From Candidatus Poseidoniales archaeon (lineage in GTDB: Archaea; Thermoplasmatota; Poseidoniia; Poseidoniales; Poseidoniaceae), in assembly GCA_003602665.1 (NCBI GenBank), contig QQSG01000050.1:15124-24936 (forward strand): 9,813 bases of DNA, written 5' to 3'. A program made the translations under genes and the position numbers. Each line of letters begins with the position of its first letter. Position 1 is the first letter of the stretch. Below the pieces are notes generated by a model, which searched no databases, was not told the DNA's origin, and saw only the letters and a list, made by a program, of their open reading frames with translations. This document shows positions 1 through 6,403 of the stretch, piece after piece.

Positions 1-743
1 GTCTTGAGTGCCCATATAACAAAGCCAACCGAGATGATTGAAACGCCCATGAAAGCAAAACCGATCATGATGTAAATCCCAGCTGCACTTGGATCCATTC
101 GTGGATTCTCTATTTGGTCAACGGTGCGGTCAATCTCTCTAATACTGCACGTTTCCTGTCCAAAGGAACATGGTTGTTCTGCATATACTTCTTGTGAAGG
201 GACATGGAAATCGAGGTTTGTAAAGCCATATGGCTCAATAAAGGCAGGAGGGGATAAGAGAATTCGTTCCTGAAGAAGGTCAGAATAGTTGTCTCGTTCA
301 ACAACGATATTGATGCGGGCCAAACCGGGTTTTATTTCTTCAAAAGAAAAAGAACCATTTGCATCGGTATACATTTCTGATGAATTAAAAAACCCAGGGG
401 TTTCTTCCCATTCAAGATGGACTAATGCGCCCTCAATAGGGTCGCCAACATCATCGTAAACAATTCCATCGAACATTGCAGAATTCGGTGGGGCCGTTTT
501 TGATAACTGATATACGAATTCATCTGGTTGTACGATACCAGACTCCGGGGATGCATAATCGAGGCCATTTAGAAATCCAGAGGCTGCGATGAAGATAACA
601 AAAACGGCAATCGATTTTGTGATTGGATGCAATGACGTATCCGGTATTGTGAACGTTGCTCCTGAAGAGGCAAACATAACTGATGATTCAGTCTCAGGAA
701 GGCCCTCTATGCCTTCCCAAACCTCCTCTGTATCTTCGCCCAT
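1..743 (-). CDS. Membrane protein with carboxypeptidase-regulatory-like domain (partial, C-terminus off window)
   Basis: Reading the reverse strand from ATG at 743 gives 247 uninterrupted codons that run off the left edge. The N-terminus is acidic (about residues 1-40), followed by a transmembrane helix at about 44-59. An extracytoplasmic region at about 87-152 has the look of a carboxypeptidase-regulatory-like (Ig-like, CNA-B-like) beta-sandwich: FDGIVYDDVGDPIEGALV, then YTDANGSFSFEEIKPG. These are the usual 'variation, possible elaboration, tracks a new value' strands of that fold. Cys193 and Cys199 could form a disulfide. A second hydrophobic helix starts at about 222 and continues to the edge. 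The start lies 20 bases past the hflX stop with no promoter-like box, so the two genes are probably cotranscribed. The role is unknown; such domains often serve as surface spacers or ligand binders. Confidence 0.8.
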   Translation of the reverse strand, partial: MGEDTEEVWEGIEGLPETESSVMFASSGATFTIPDTSLHPITKSIAVFVIFIAASGFLNGLDYASPESGIVQPDEFVYQLSKTAPPNSAMFDGIVYDDVGDPIEGALVHLEWEETPGFFNSSEMYTDANGSFSFEEIKPGLARINIVVERDNYSDLLQERILLSPPAFIEPYGFTNLDFHVPSQEVYAEQPCSFGQETCSIREIDRTVDQIENPRMDPSAAGIYIMIGFAFMGVSIISVGFVIWALK

Positions 744-763
744 AGAGTCTGCACATCCTTGGT

Positions 764-2125
764 CTACTTGAGTTCGATGCGTTCGCCATAGGTTGCTTGG
801 AGAATAGCAAGGGTTTCATCTGAAGCACTGATTTGTACTTCAATCATGTCACGGTCTCGTTGATGATCATGGACAAAAACAGTATCGAATAATCGTGACA
901 GGAGTGCTTCAATAGCAGGTTCCCCGTGTTCACCTGGATGAAGAACGACAGTTCTCTGAGGACCAAAAAGAGAATGAAGCATCGCAGTTCGCAACTCTTC
1001 AATACCAGTTCCAGTGTGGGATGAAATGACAATTGGGTTGATGAATCCATGTGTTGCAACCATCTCAATGGCTGAATCAATAGATGACTGAATCGTAGTA
1101 TCTGCTTTTGTTAGAACAAGTTGAATCCGTTCCATTATTGATGCATGATCTGATTCAAGAACACGTTCAGAAAGTTCGCGTAATGAGGTCTGTAATTTAC
1201 GATCGATCTCTGTGATTGGGTCTCCAACATCAACAAGTAAGAGCAATAAATCACATTCAATGGCTTCAGCAAGTGTTGCTCGAAAAGCATCGAGCGTAGC
1301 ATTTGGTAATCCATCTATGAATCCAATTGTATCCGCTAAAAGTACGCGCGGGCTTGCCTCAAGTCGGCCAATGGTGGATTCGAGCGTTGAGAAAAGGCGG
1401 TCCTCAACAAGGACTTCTTTCCCAGAAAGGTTGCGAAATAAACTGGATTTTCCAGCATTCGTGTATCCTGCTAAACCTACAGTAACAGCCTGTTTTTTGC
1501 GTTGTCTGCGTCGTTCAGATTCGGAACGATTATGCTTTCTTTGCTTCTTTCTCAAGGCTGCTAACTCTGCATTAACATTGGTTAAAACCGAACCTGCAGC
1601 TGTTTTACCAGCACCACCAAAACCCGCACGTTCTCCAGTTGTTTGCTGTTTTACAACCTCTCGCAGAACAGTTCGGTCGGATTGTAATCGTGCAATCCTG
1701 ACCTGTGTTCTTGCTTCAACGCTGGAAGCGTGAGCTGTAAACAGGGAAAGTAAGAGACGAACACGATCCCAAACCTCTAATCCAACTGTATCGTTCACGC
1801 CCACTAATTGACGAGGCGTTGCATTGGTATGGAGAAGCAATAAGTCCACATTTTCCCATGGATGTTTTGCAGTACGTGACGCCAATTCCTCAGCGATATC
1901 TTGTAATTTACCTTGACCCATGAACCATTTGGGGTCGTCTCTTCCTCGTTGTTCAACGCGTTCTACTATACTGATCCCCATCGTTTTGGCAAGCGCGATA
2001 AATTCAGTACAGTCCTCATTGTTACGGACCAAAAGCAATGCTCTCCTGCCTTCATGGTTGGTCTGAGATTCTTCAGTCACCAACCCTCCTGCGCCTGCAA
2101 GAAGGTCAGCCTTTGAATCCGCCAT
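764..2125 (-). CDS. hflX: GTPase HflX
   Basis: 453-residue TRAFAC-class GTPase of the HflX family, which binds the large ribosomal subunit and in bacteria helps split or rescue stalled ribosomes. The N-terminal HflX domain shows the FMGQGKLQDI element (68-77) and VEARTQVRIARL (136-147). A basic helical linker (about 186-212) precedes the G domain: G1 GYTNAGKSSL (220-229), G2 region LFSTLES (244-250), G3 DTIGF (265-269), G4 TKAD (339-342, in place of NKxD) and a G5-like SSHTGTG (368-374). About 75 further residues form a C-terminal domain. The glycine-rich loop, normally GGPGE followed by TQLE, reads GGAGK here (170-174). The ATG at 2125 sits 20 bases downstream of the palindromic TATA-like element. 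It is divergent from the pcc1-like gene and followed by the membrane-protein gene. Confidence 0.95.
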   Translation of the reverse strand: MADSKADLLAGAGGLVTEESQTNHEGRRALLLVRNNEDCTEFIALAKTMGISIVERVEQRGRDDPKWFMGQGKLQDIAEELASRTAKHPWENVDLLLLHTNATPRQLVGVNDTVGLEVWDRVRLLLSLFTAHASSVEARTQVRIARLQSDRTVLREVVKQQTTGERAGFGGAGKTAAGSVLTNVNAELAALRKKQRKHNRSESERRRQRKKQAVTVGLAGYTNAGKSSLFRNLSGKEVLVEDRLFSTLESTIGRLEASPRVLLADTIGFIDGLPNATLDAFRATLAEAIECDLLLLLVDVGDPITEIDRKLQTSLRELSERVLESDHASIMERIQLVLTKADTTIQSSIDSAIEMVATHGFINPIVISSHTGTGIEELRTAMLHSLFGPQRTVVLHPGEHGEPAIEALLSRLFDTVFVHDHQRDRDMIEVQISASDETLAILQATYGERIELK

Positions 2126-2144
2126 GGCTACTGCTCACGTCATC

Positions 2145-2154
2145 CTCATATGAG
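2145..2154. promoter_or_regulatory. Palindromic TATA-like element between hflX and pcc1-like gene
   Basis: The perfect palindrome CTCATATGAG has its centre at 2149.5. That is exactly halfway between the A of the hflX ATG (2125, minus) and the A of the ATG at 2174 (plus), 24.5 bases from each. Archaeal TATA boxes are centred roughly 25-28 bases before the transcription start. The position therefore fits one core element driving two leaderless transcripts in opposite directions. The sequence (ATAT core) is weaker than the two other TATA boxes in this window, so the promoter role is inference. Confidence 0.4.
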
Positions 2155-2173
2155 TCCACCCTTTCGACCTATC

Positions 2174-2389
2174 ATGACCTCCAACCAATATGTCGCCATC
2201 GCTTGGGAAGGTTCACGAGAAGAGTCGCTTCCTTTGCAAGCAATTCTACGTACAGAGGGCTATGTGTTCACAGTTGAAGAGAACGAAGACTTCATCAGTA
2301 TCGAAGTTCAGATTGAAAACGAATCTATCCGGCAGCTACGTGACGATGTTGATGCTCTACTTGTTCACTTCTCTTCGCTAGAAGATTGA
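2174..2389 (+). CDS. pcc1: Probable KEOPS complex subunit Pcc1-like protein
   Basis: Small protein of 71 residues from the ATG at 2174 (79 from the ATG at 2150). The pattern fits the Pcc1/CTAG family: an opening beta strand (YVAIAWEG), a helix with LPLQAILR (about 19-26), two strands (YVFTVEEN, FISIEVQIE) and a closing helix NESIRQLRDDVDALL (49-63). The last corresponds to the family's 'SLRAllNsylrwl' signature. In archaea Pcc1 dimerises and binds Kae1 in the KEOPS complex, which makes t6A37 on tRNAs reading ANN codons. I prefer the 2174 start because the 2150 ATG lies inside the palindromic promoter-like element. The gene diverges from hflX, another translation-linked gene. Its last 25 bases overlap the 3' end of the convergent membrane-protein gene. 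The match is to a short signature only, so a different small alpha/beta protein remains possible. Confidence 0.55.
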   Translation: MTSNQYVAIAWEGSREESLPLQAILRTEGYVFTVEENEDFISIEVQIENESIRQLRDDVDALLVHFSSLED

Positions 2390-3027
2390 GAGGATATGAG
2401 TTTTGAGATCGCTTCTGGGTCGTGATTCTTTTCAAAATAATCCGTAGTCACAAGATCTCCAAGACGCTTGACACCTGCTTCAATGAGGTCTGGATCGTTC
2501 CGTTCTGCTTCTTCCCAACGTTGTTGAGCGTGTTCAGCATATCGTCTGTCGGCTTCAGCCTTGACCTGTTCAGCCAAAGTCAGATCTTGCTCTAAATCTG
2601 CATATTGGTCATGTTTTGATACTGGGCGAATGTCTTGTTCTTCGTCTAGATCAGCTTCTATCACGCCTCCAGTAAATCCGCGTACATCCTTTCCACGAGT
2701 CCTCACAGGGTTCGTTTCGACATCGATTGTTTGCAAGTTCACCTGCTCAAGGATGCGTTCTAGAGTCAATGCCCCTTCGAAATCTTCGATGTCGACATGG
2801 AGGGCGCTCAGCATTTCTTCAATCCATTTATTCGCAGTTGAACGCCGATCGATATAATCCACAATGGCTAGAAACTGGCCAACTAGACTTCCAACAAACC
2901 CGATAAGGAGCTGATTGAAGATGAGATATCCAATCCCAAAACCAAGAATTCCGAGAGATATCGAAAGGATGAACCAACGTTTCCGTAAGGCTACGTGTGA
3001 ATACACACCCTTTGGAATTGATTCCAT
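2365..3027 (-). CDS. Hypothetical protein: two-helix membrane anchor with acidic cytosolic C-terminal domain
   Basis: Third gene of a three-gene membrane cassette; no family recognised. 220 residues from the ATG at 3027. This start lies 2 bases after the TAA of the upstream gene and 7 bases after a GAGG ribosome-binding motif that precedes that TAA. An upstream ATG at 3105 would give 246 residues but needs 76 bases of overlap. A short basic N-terminus (RKRW at 15-18) leads to two adjoining transmembrane helices (about 18-37 and 39-57) with a tight turn. IDRR follows, so both ends should be cytosolic. The remaining roughly 160 residues are soluble and charge-rich, with a helical EGALTLERILEQVNL stretch (about 84-98), an acidic patch EADLDEEQD, and a long Glu/Ala/Arg-rich helix near 152-173. 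The 3' end overlaps pcc1 convergently by 25 bases. Confidence 0.8.
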   Translation of the reverse strand: MESIPKGVYSHVALRKRWFILSISLGILGFGIGYLIFNQLLIGFVGSLVGQFLAIVDYIDRRSTANKWIEEMLSALHVDIEDFEGALTLERILEQVNLQTIDVETNPVRTRGKDVRGFTGGVIEADLDEEQDIRPVSKHDQYADLEQDLTLAEQVKAEADRRYAEHAQQRWEEAERNDPDLIEAGVKRLGDLVTTDYFEKNHDPEAISKLISSQSSSEEK

Positions 3028-3029
3028 TC

Positions 3030-3416
3030 TTATTCCTCTACTCTTCCAGCGTACTCGTGCAACTTTGAAAGCGATGCTGCATCTTCGAGAGCAGTTTCTT
3101 CCCATCCAAGTTTACCCAGATGCGTTGCTATCATTGCATCAGCAGCGACTGTAAAGCGTTCATGAGTCAGTTGCATCAACAGTCCGATGAGCAGTGCTCC
3201 TCCCAAGCCAAACTGCCATTGTGTTAAGATGGCAACTGCGATAAGAAAGACACATCCAATACAAATTCCGAGGATGGTTCTTGAGCGCAGACGTACTTTT
3301 GACTCCATTGCATCAAGGATAGCAACAGCATGCTCTCGCTTGGTCGCCATGTGTTGAGCCAAGTGCTCGTCCGTTCTCAAGATACCGCTAATCGAATAAG
3401 TCTGCAATGAATTCAT
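3030..3416 (-). CDS. Hypothetical two-helix membrane protein (cassette gene 2)
   Basis: 128 residues, unrecognised. A soluble N-terminal part (1-45) contains a helical, charged stretch (EHAVAILDAMESKVRLRSR). Two membrane helices follow at about 47-65 and 69-84 with only a QWQFG turn between them. A cytosolic C-terminal segment of about 40 residues includes LGKLGWEETALEDAASLSKLHEY. The arrangement matches the hairpin seen in the genes on either side. The ATG at 3416 overlaps the preceding gene by 29 bases in a different frame, and neither it nor the alternative ATG at 3350 (residue 23) has a clear ribosome-binding motif, so the start is uncertain. The stop lies 2 bases before the next gene's ATG, which points to translational coupling. 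Confidence 0.78.
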   Translation of the reverse strand: MNSLQTYSISGILRTDEHLAQHMATKREHAVAILDAMESKVRLRSRTILGICIGCVFLIAVAILTQWQFGLGGALLIGLLMQLTHERFTVAADAMIATHLGKLGWEETALEDAASLSKLHEYAGRVEE

Positions 3417-3966
3417 TGCTCATACGACGAAATTGTCGTCGTATTCTTTCTTCTTCTTGATTCTGGACAAGGACGCTGTCGGTCATTGTTACCTGTTGAC
3501 GTGGCTCCTTCGCAAGTTGGGAGATCAGCTCTGCAAGATGGTTTTGAATCGACGCAGTTTGTTCAGTCTGGAAAGCGAGAAGCCGTTCCATGGCTACGAA
3601 CATTCGGTCTTGTCGGCTGGTCCGATCTTCCAATGCTGAAGATTGGGCGCTGATTGCTTCTTCTTGCCGCTTCAGTAATTTACGGGCCGCTGGTGTTCCA
3701 ATGATGTCTCTTCGATGCAGTTCAGCTTGAACATTTTGAAGCGATTCCTGGAGTTGGTTGATGTTGTACGCCGAAAGATTCAGTTGTTGTCGAAGTTGAA
3801 GCCGCTCTCTCTGAAGTGATTTTCGTTCAGCCCTGTGAATCACAGTCTCACAGACGAAGACACTGATGATCCCCGCTAAGACTGCGACTTCTGGGCGTGT
3901 CATGTGCCATGTGATGAAGGTTAACCAAACCATCCAACCACAGAAGATGCTCGCTAGAATTCTCAT
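3388..3966 (-). CDS. Hypothetical membrane protein with long coiled coil (cassette gene 1)
   Basis: 192 residues, unrecognised. Two hydrophobic helices lie at the very N-terminus (about 3-20 and 26-43), separated by HMTRPE. From residue 45 onward the protein is strongly helical and rich in Gln, Glu, Arg and Leu with heptad-like spacing (about 46-155), consistent with a cytosolic coiled coil. A small interruption at DIIGTPAARK (87-96) may be a hinge. The C-terminus ends in an Arg-rich helix and FIADLFD (186-192). The ATG at 3966 lies 22 bases after a TATA-like box, so this is probably the first codon of a leaderless mRNA covering the three cassette genes. The coiled coil suggests a scaffold or a partner-binding part of a membrane complex; that is inference from form alone. 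Confidence 0.82.
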   Translation of the reverse strand: MRILASIFCGWMVWLTFITWHMTRPEVAVLAGIISVFVCETVIHRAERKSLQRERLQLRQQLNLSAYNINQLQESLQNVQAELHRRDIIGTPAARKLLKRQEEAISAQSSALEDRTSRQDRMFVAMERLLAFQTEQTASIQNHLAELISQLAKEPRQQVTMTDSVLVQNQEEERIRRQFRRMSNEFIADLFD

Positions 3967-3987
3967 GTATAGAATATGGTTGCGAGA

Positions 3988-3995
3988 CCATATAA
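3988..3995 (-). promoter_or_regulatory. TATA box of the three-gene membrane cassette
   Basis: On the minus strand this reads TTATATGG, preceded by GTA. Its last base lies 22 bases before the A of the ATG at 3966. Sequence and spacing fit an archaeal TATA box with transcription starting at or next to the start codon. The same octamer at the same distance occurs before the gene starting at 8902. Confidence 0.65.
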
Positions 3996-4022
3996 TACCG
4001 TAGTGGGAAGTCCGAGGGTTCC

Positions 4023-4643
4023 CTAAATCATTGAAAGGAAACAGTCGTCATCGACTTCAATAATTCCACCTGTGGAGAGAAGGTGGTCAATCGCTTCATC
4101 GATTTCATCTTCAGAAACTCCGTGAGCTGTCATTCTCTGGAAGATAACATTGAGTGTAGCCACAGGCTCGCCCTTCTCAATTTCGCCATCAATAATCATA
4201 ACAACCAACTGGCATGCTACTGCGAGCAACGGGTCATCACCTTGGTCGTCAGGTAAGAGTTCGATGAATGCTTCAGCACCGTGCGCTTCCCCCTCCTCTA
4301 TGCGAGGTCCTTCCTTGCGTTGAGACAGGCCGGTAAAGATTCGGTCTTGATCGAGCCCAAAGCAATCAAAGATGCTCATTTGGTGTTCGTCTTTCGCGAT
4401 ATGATCAGGTTCTATTCGGGATGCAAGGTCATCAAGACGGAATTTCCGCTGTTCCAAAAGGAGTCGTTCACGCTTCAAGTCATGGCGAATCAAAGCCAAT
4501 GTTTGTTCGGCCTGTTGAGAAAGCCATGTGTTAATACTCCATTCAGGGTCAAGGCCATGCATGACTTCTGCCATACGTCGAACGGGCTCAGGAAGTGCGG
4601 TGACATCGATTAGTCCGCGACTTTCTTGACTCTCCTCACTCAT
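4023..4643 (-). CDS. Hypothetical coiled-coil protein with C-terminal winged-helix-like domain
   Basis: 206 residues; no named family recognised. An N-terminal helical part (about 16-40) leads to a coiled-coil-like helix rich in Arg/Glu/Leu (43-77). A linker holds QMSIFDCF (88-95), close to the PCNA-interacting pattern Qxx[ILM]xx[FY][FY] except for Cys at position 7. An acidic, probably disordered stretch follows (about 110-137). The C-terminal 65 residues (about 140-204) resemble a winged helix: a first helix (VACQLVVMIIDG), then the HGVSEDEIDEAIDHLLSTGGIIEV pattern with a terminal strand. This type of wing is common in archaeal replication and transcription proteins, such as the MCM C-terminus. 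The start is well supported by GGAGG (4651-4655) seven bases upstream. It follows the PPS gene by 59 bases and is probably in its operon. The lack of any membrane segment separates it from the cassette downstream. Confidence 0.8.
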   Translation of the reverse strand: MSEESQESRGLIDVTALPEPVRRMAEVMHGLDPEWSINTWLSQQAEQTLALIRHDLKRERLLLEQRKFRLDDLASRIEPDHIAKDEHQMSIFDCFGLDQDRIFTGLSQRKEGPRIEEGEAHGAEAFIELLPDDQGDDPLLAVACQLVVMIIDGEIEKGEPVATLNVIFQRMTAHGVSEDEIDEAIDHLLSTGGIIEVDDDCFLSMI

Positions 4644-4650
4644 GGAACTT

Positions 4651-4655
4651 CCTCC
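4651..4655 (-). promoter_or_regulatory. Shine-Dalgarno site of the winged-helix gene
   Basis: GGAGG on the minus strand, seven bases before the ATG at 4643. It fixes the start and suggests the gene is read from a longer mRNA starting upstream (nadC-PPS), unlike the leaderless cassette that follows it. Confidence 0.6.
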
Positions 4656-4702
4656 GAGATGACGGCACTTGAAGCCTTCCCATCATGAGGTTGGAAAACT
4701 GA

Positions 4703-5458
4703 CTATTCTACGGTCTTGAATCGTTCTTTCATTCCGTTTACAATAGAATCCAGAGCCGCCTGTAATATTTCTTCGTGAACATAATCAGATCGAGGCGGCA
4801 ATTCCGAATCGAAGCCATCGACCATCTCTGCGATACACCTTGTCACCTCATTGACAATCGTTATGCTTCCAGTCTGAGATGAGCGTGAAAGAGGATTAAG
4901 ATCGACAACGATGACGGTTTTATCCATCGCCACCAATGCTTGACAACGATCTCCATCTTCGAGAGGGACGAGGAGAACATCGGATTGGAGAATACCCTTC
5001 GATTCGCATTTTGCTCTTGGGCCCTTTAATCCTGGAATCTCAGCATCAGGATTTGCACCAAGAATTTCAACATTCAACCCCAACCGATTATTCCGTTCGT
5101 CCAAATCAGATAAGAGAGCAGCCATACGTTCAGGCGTTCTGTAAAAGATGTTGACTTCAACAGGGCAATTGAGTAAATGAGCCAACTGAAGCATTTCGTC
5201 ACCAGCGAGTGCGACAACATTTCCGTTAACAGAAAGAACAGGATGTTCTGCTTCTTTCAAACAACGAAGTGCAACCCTTGTAGCAAAATCAGCGCTTGAA
5301 ATGGTCCGTTCTCCAATGAGATAATCGTAGGCTTCACCCCTCCCATGAGCGATTAACGCAGAATCTGCGAGCATGCCCTTTTCTGCTGCAACTTCAAGAC
5401 GATGACGCATGAGTAACGAACGGTAACGTGGGTGACTTGGATCAGCGGCATGTTCCAT
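4703..5458 (-). CDS. 4-phosphopantoate--beta-alanine ligase (archaeal phosphopantothenate synthetase, PPS)
   Basis: 251 residues, matching the archaeal PPS family (formerly DUF137). The enzyme joins 4-phosphopantoate to beta-alanine using ATP to give 4'-phosphopantothenate in CoA synthesis. In archaea it replaces the bacterial PanC-then-CoaA order. Family hallmarks are nearly unbroken: SHPRY (8-12), LIAHGRGEAYDYLIGE (35-50), SVNGN (76-80), VNIFYRT (102-108), PDAEIPGL (137-144), VPLEDGDR (164-171) and DLNPLSR (186-192). The roughly 30 residues after position 218 form an extra helical tail. The protein is cytosolic. The ATG at 5458 lies nine bases after the nadC stop, and a GAGGTGG ribosome-binding motif (5463-5469) overlaps that stop, so the two genes are clearly in one operon. 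Confidence 0.95.
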   Translation of the reverse strand: MEHAADPSHPRYRSLLMRHRLEVAAEKGMLADSALIAHGRGEAYDYLIGERTISSADFATRVALRCLKEAEHPVLSVNGNVVALAGDEMLQLAHLLNCPVEVNIFYRTPERMAALLSDLDERNNRLGLNVEILGANPDAEIPGLKGPRAKCESKGILQSDVLLVPLEDGDRCQALVAMDKTVIVVDLNPLSRSSQTGSITIVNEVTRCIAEMVDGFDSELPPRSDYVHEEILQAALDSIVNGMKERFKTVE

Positions 5459-5467
5459 ATGTCCACC

Positions 5468-6403
5468 TCAGTCATGGTCGATGAGCATACTCATGTCCAT
5501 TGGAGAAACACCACGATTGACTGCACTTGTTGATAGCACATCAACTCCGCATTCTCTCCATTCTTCCAAATCCTCGAAGACAATGTTTCCACTCGCTTCA
5601 AGAACGACAGAATCACGTAAGTCCATTTCAGTCATTTCAGTAACCATTTCCTTGCAACGTTCTGGACCGAAGTTGTCCAGCATGAGGACAAGAGGAGGGG
5701 CTTCATTCTCGCCCGTTCTTTGCTTCCATGTTGTTGCAGCAACAATCGCTTCTTTTTCGTTTGTAACTTCAAGTTCAAGGAAAGCCCCACATTCTTCTAG
5801 ATTCGCCTCTGTAAGGGCCGAAACGATAGCGGGTAATGATTCACTTCCAAGCGAAGCAAGATCGTTTTCCTTGATCATTTTTGCATCGTCTTTGTTGAGT
5901 CGGTGGGTAAGTCCCCCGCCAAGATGAACTGCCCATTTGTCCAATAGGCCCCAGATAGTTTTCCGAGTTGCGGCGACTTGCCCAGATGCGATTTGAGCCC
6001 ATTTTGCAGACTCAGTGGCGATGCCTGATAATTGACCGAGAATATTCAACACCGATCGTTCCATTCTCAGAAGCGATTCAGTATCGCCATGAAGTTCGAC
6101 GATCGTATCGTCCTCACTGACCCGCCTGCCATCACCAGCACGCCATGTAGCATTGAGGCCAGGAGCCCAAATTTGCAACATGTAATCAACAACTGCAGCT
6201 CCTGCAACTGTCCCCGTAGATCTTGCCACGATTTTGGCAGTTTTTTTATCACCAAAACCCATCAATGGACCATCGATACCGTCATCACCAAGAACAGCAG
6301 TAACCCAACGGTCCATGCTTCCAGTGAGTAATCTGCTTGGTCCATCTTCAGCGGTCCACAATAGGTGGCCACGGTCATGAGGCAGGGATGCGCGCTCGCC
6401 CAT
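5468..6403 (-). CDS. nadC: Nicotinate-nucleotide pyrophosphorylase (quinolinate phosphoribosyltransferase)
   Basis: NadC makes nicotinate mononucleotide, CO2 and PPi from quinolinate and PRPP in de novo NAD synthesis. From the ATG at 6403 it has 311 residues. Motifs: ERSVLN (115-120), LSGIAT (125-130), TRKT (146-149), GGGLTHR (162-168), MIKEN (176-180), MLDN (241-244), LEASGNI (268-274) and GVDVLST (286-292). The Arg, His-Arg and Lys that bind quinolinate and PRPP are present. The usual IKDNH is IKEND here, and the usual TRKTtPG is TRKTIWG. The start is uncertain: the frame opens as far as a TTG at 6436, and an internal ATG at 6316 would give the more usual length of about 282. First gene of the operon with PPS; divergent from the FAD oxidoreductase gene. 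Confidence 0.93.
   Translation of the reverse strand: MGERASLPHDRGHLLWTAEDGPSRLLTGSMDRWVTAVLGDDGIDGPLMGFGDKKTAKIVARSTGTVAGAAVVDYMLQIWAPGLNATWRAGDGRRVSEDDTIVELHGDTESLLRMERSVLNILGQLSGIATESAKWAQIASGQVAATRKTIWGLLDKWAVHLGGGLTHRLNKDDAKMIKENDLASLGSESLPAIVSALTEANLEECGAFLELEVTNEKEAIVAATTWKQRTGENEAPPLVLMLDNFGPERCKEMVTEMTEMDLRDSVVLEASGNIVFEDLEEWRECGVDVLSTSAVNRGVSPMDMSMLIDHD

Noticed and set aside
589..771. 60-codon plus-strand open frame at the left
   Set aside because: Antisense to the membrane-protein gene 1-743, whose frame has helices and a recognisable domain.
1212..1733. 173-codon open frame on the plus strand inside hflX
   Set aside because: It is antisense to the well-supported HflX G domain, and its Ser/Arg-rich translation has no recognisable motif; an antisense shadow.
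2150..2173. Earlier ATG for the pcc1-like gene
   Set aside because: It lies inside the palindromic TATA-like element, and the extra residues (MSPPFRPI) do not belong to the Pcc1 core. Not excluded, but 2174 is favoured.
3028..3105. N-terminal extension of the third cassette gene to the ATG at 3105
   Set aside because: It would overlap the upstream gene by 76 bases. The ATG at 3027 has a GAGG motif and sits directly after the upstream stop.
5481..5927. 148-codon plus-strand open frame inside nadC
   Set aside because: Antisense to conserved nadC motifs; its composition is that of a reverse-strand shadow.
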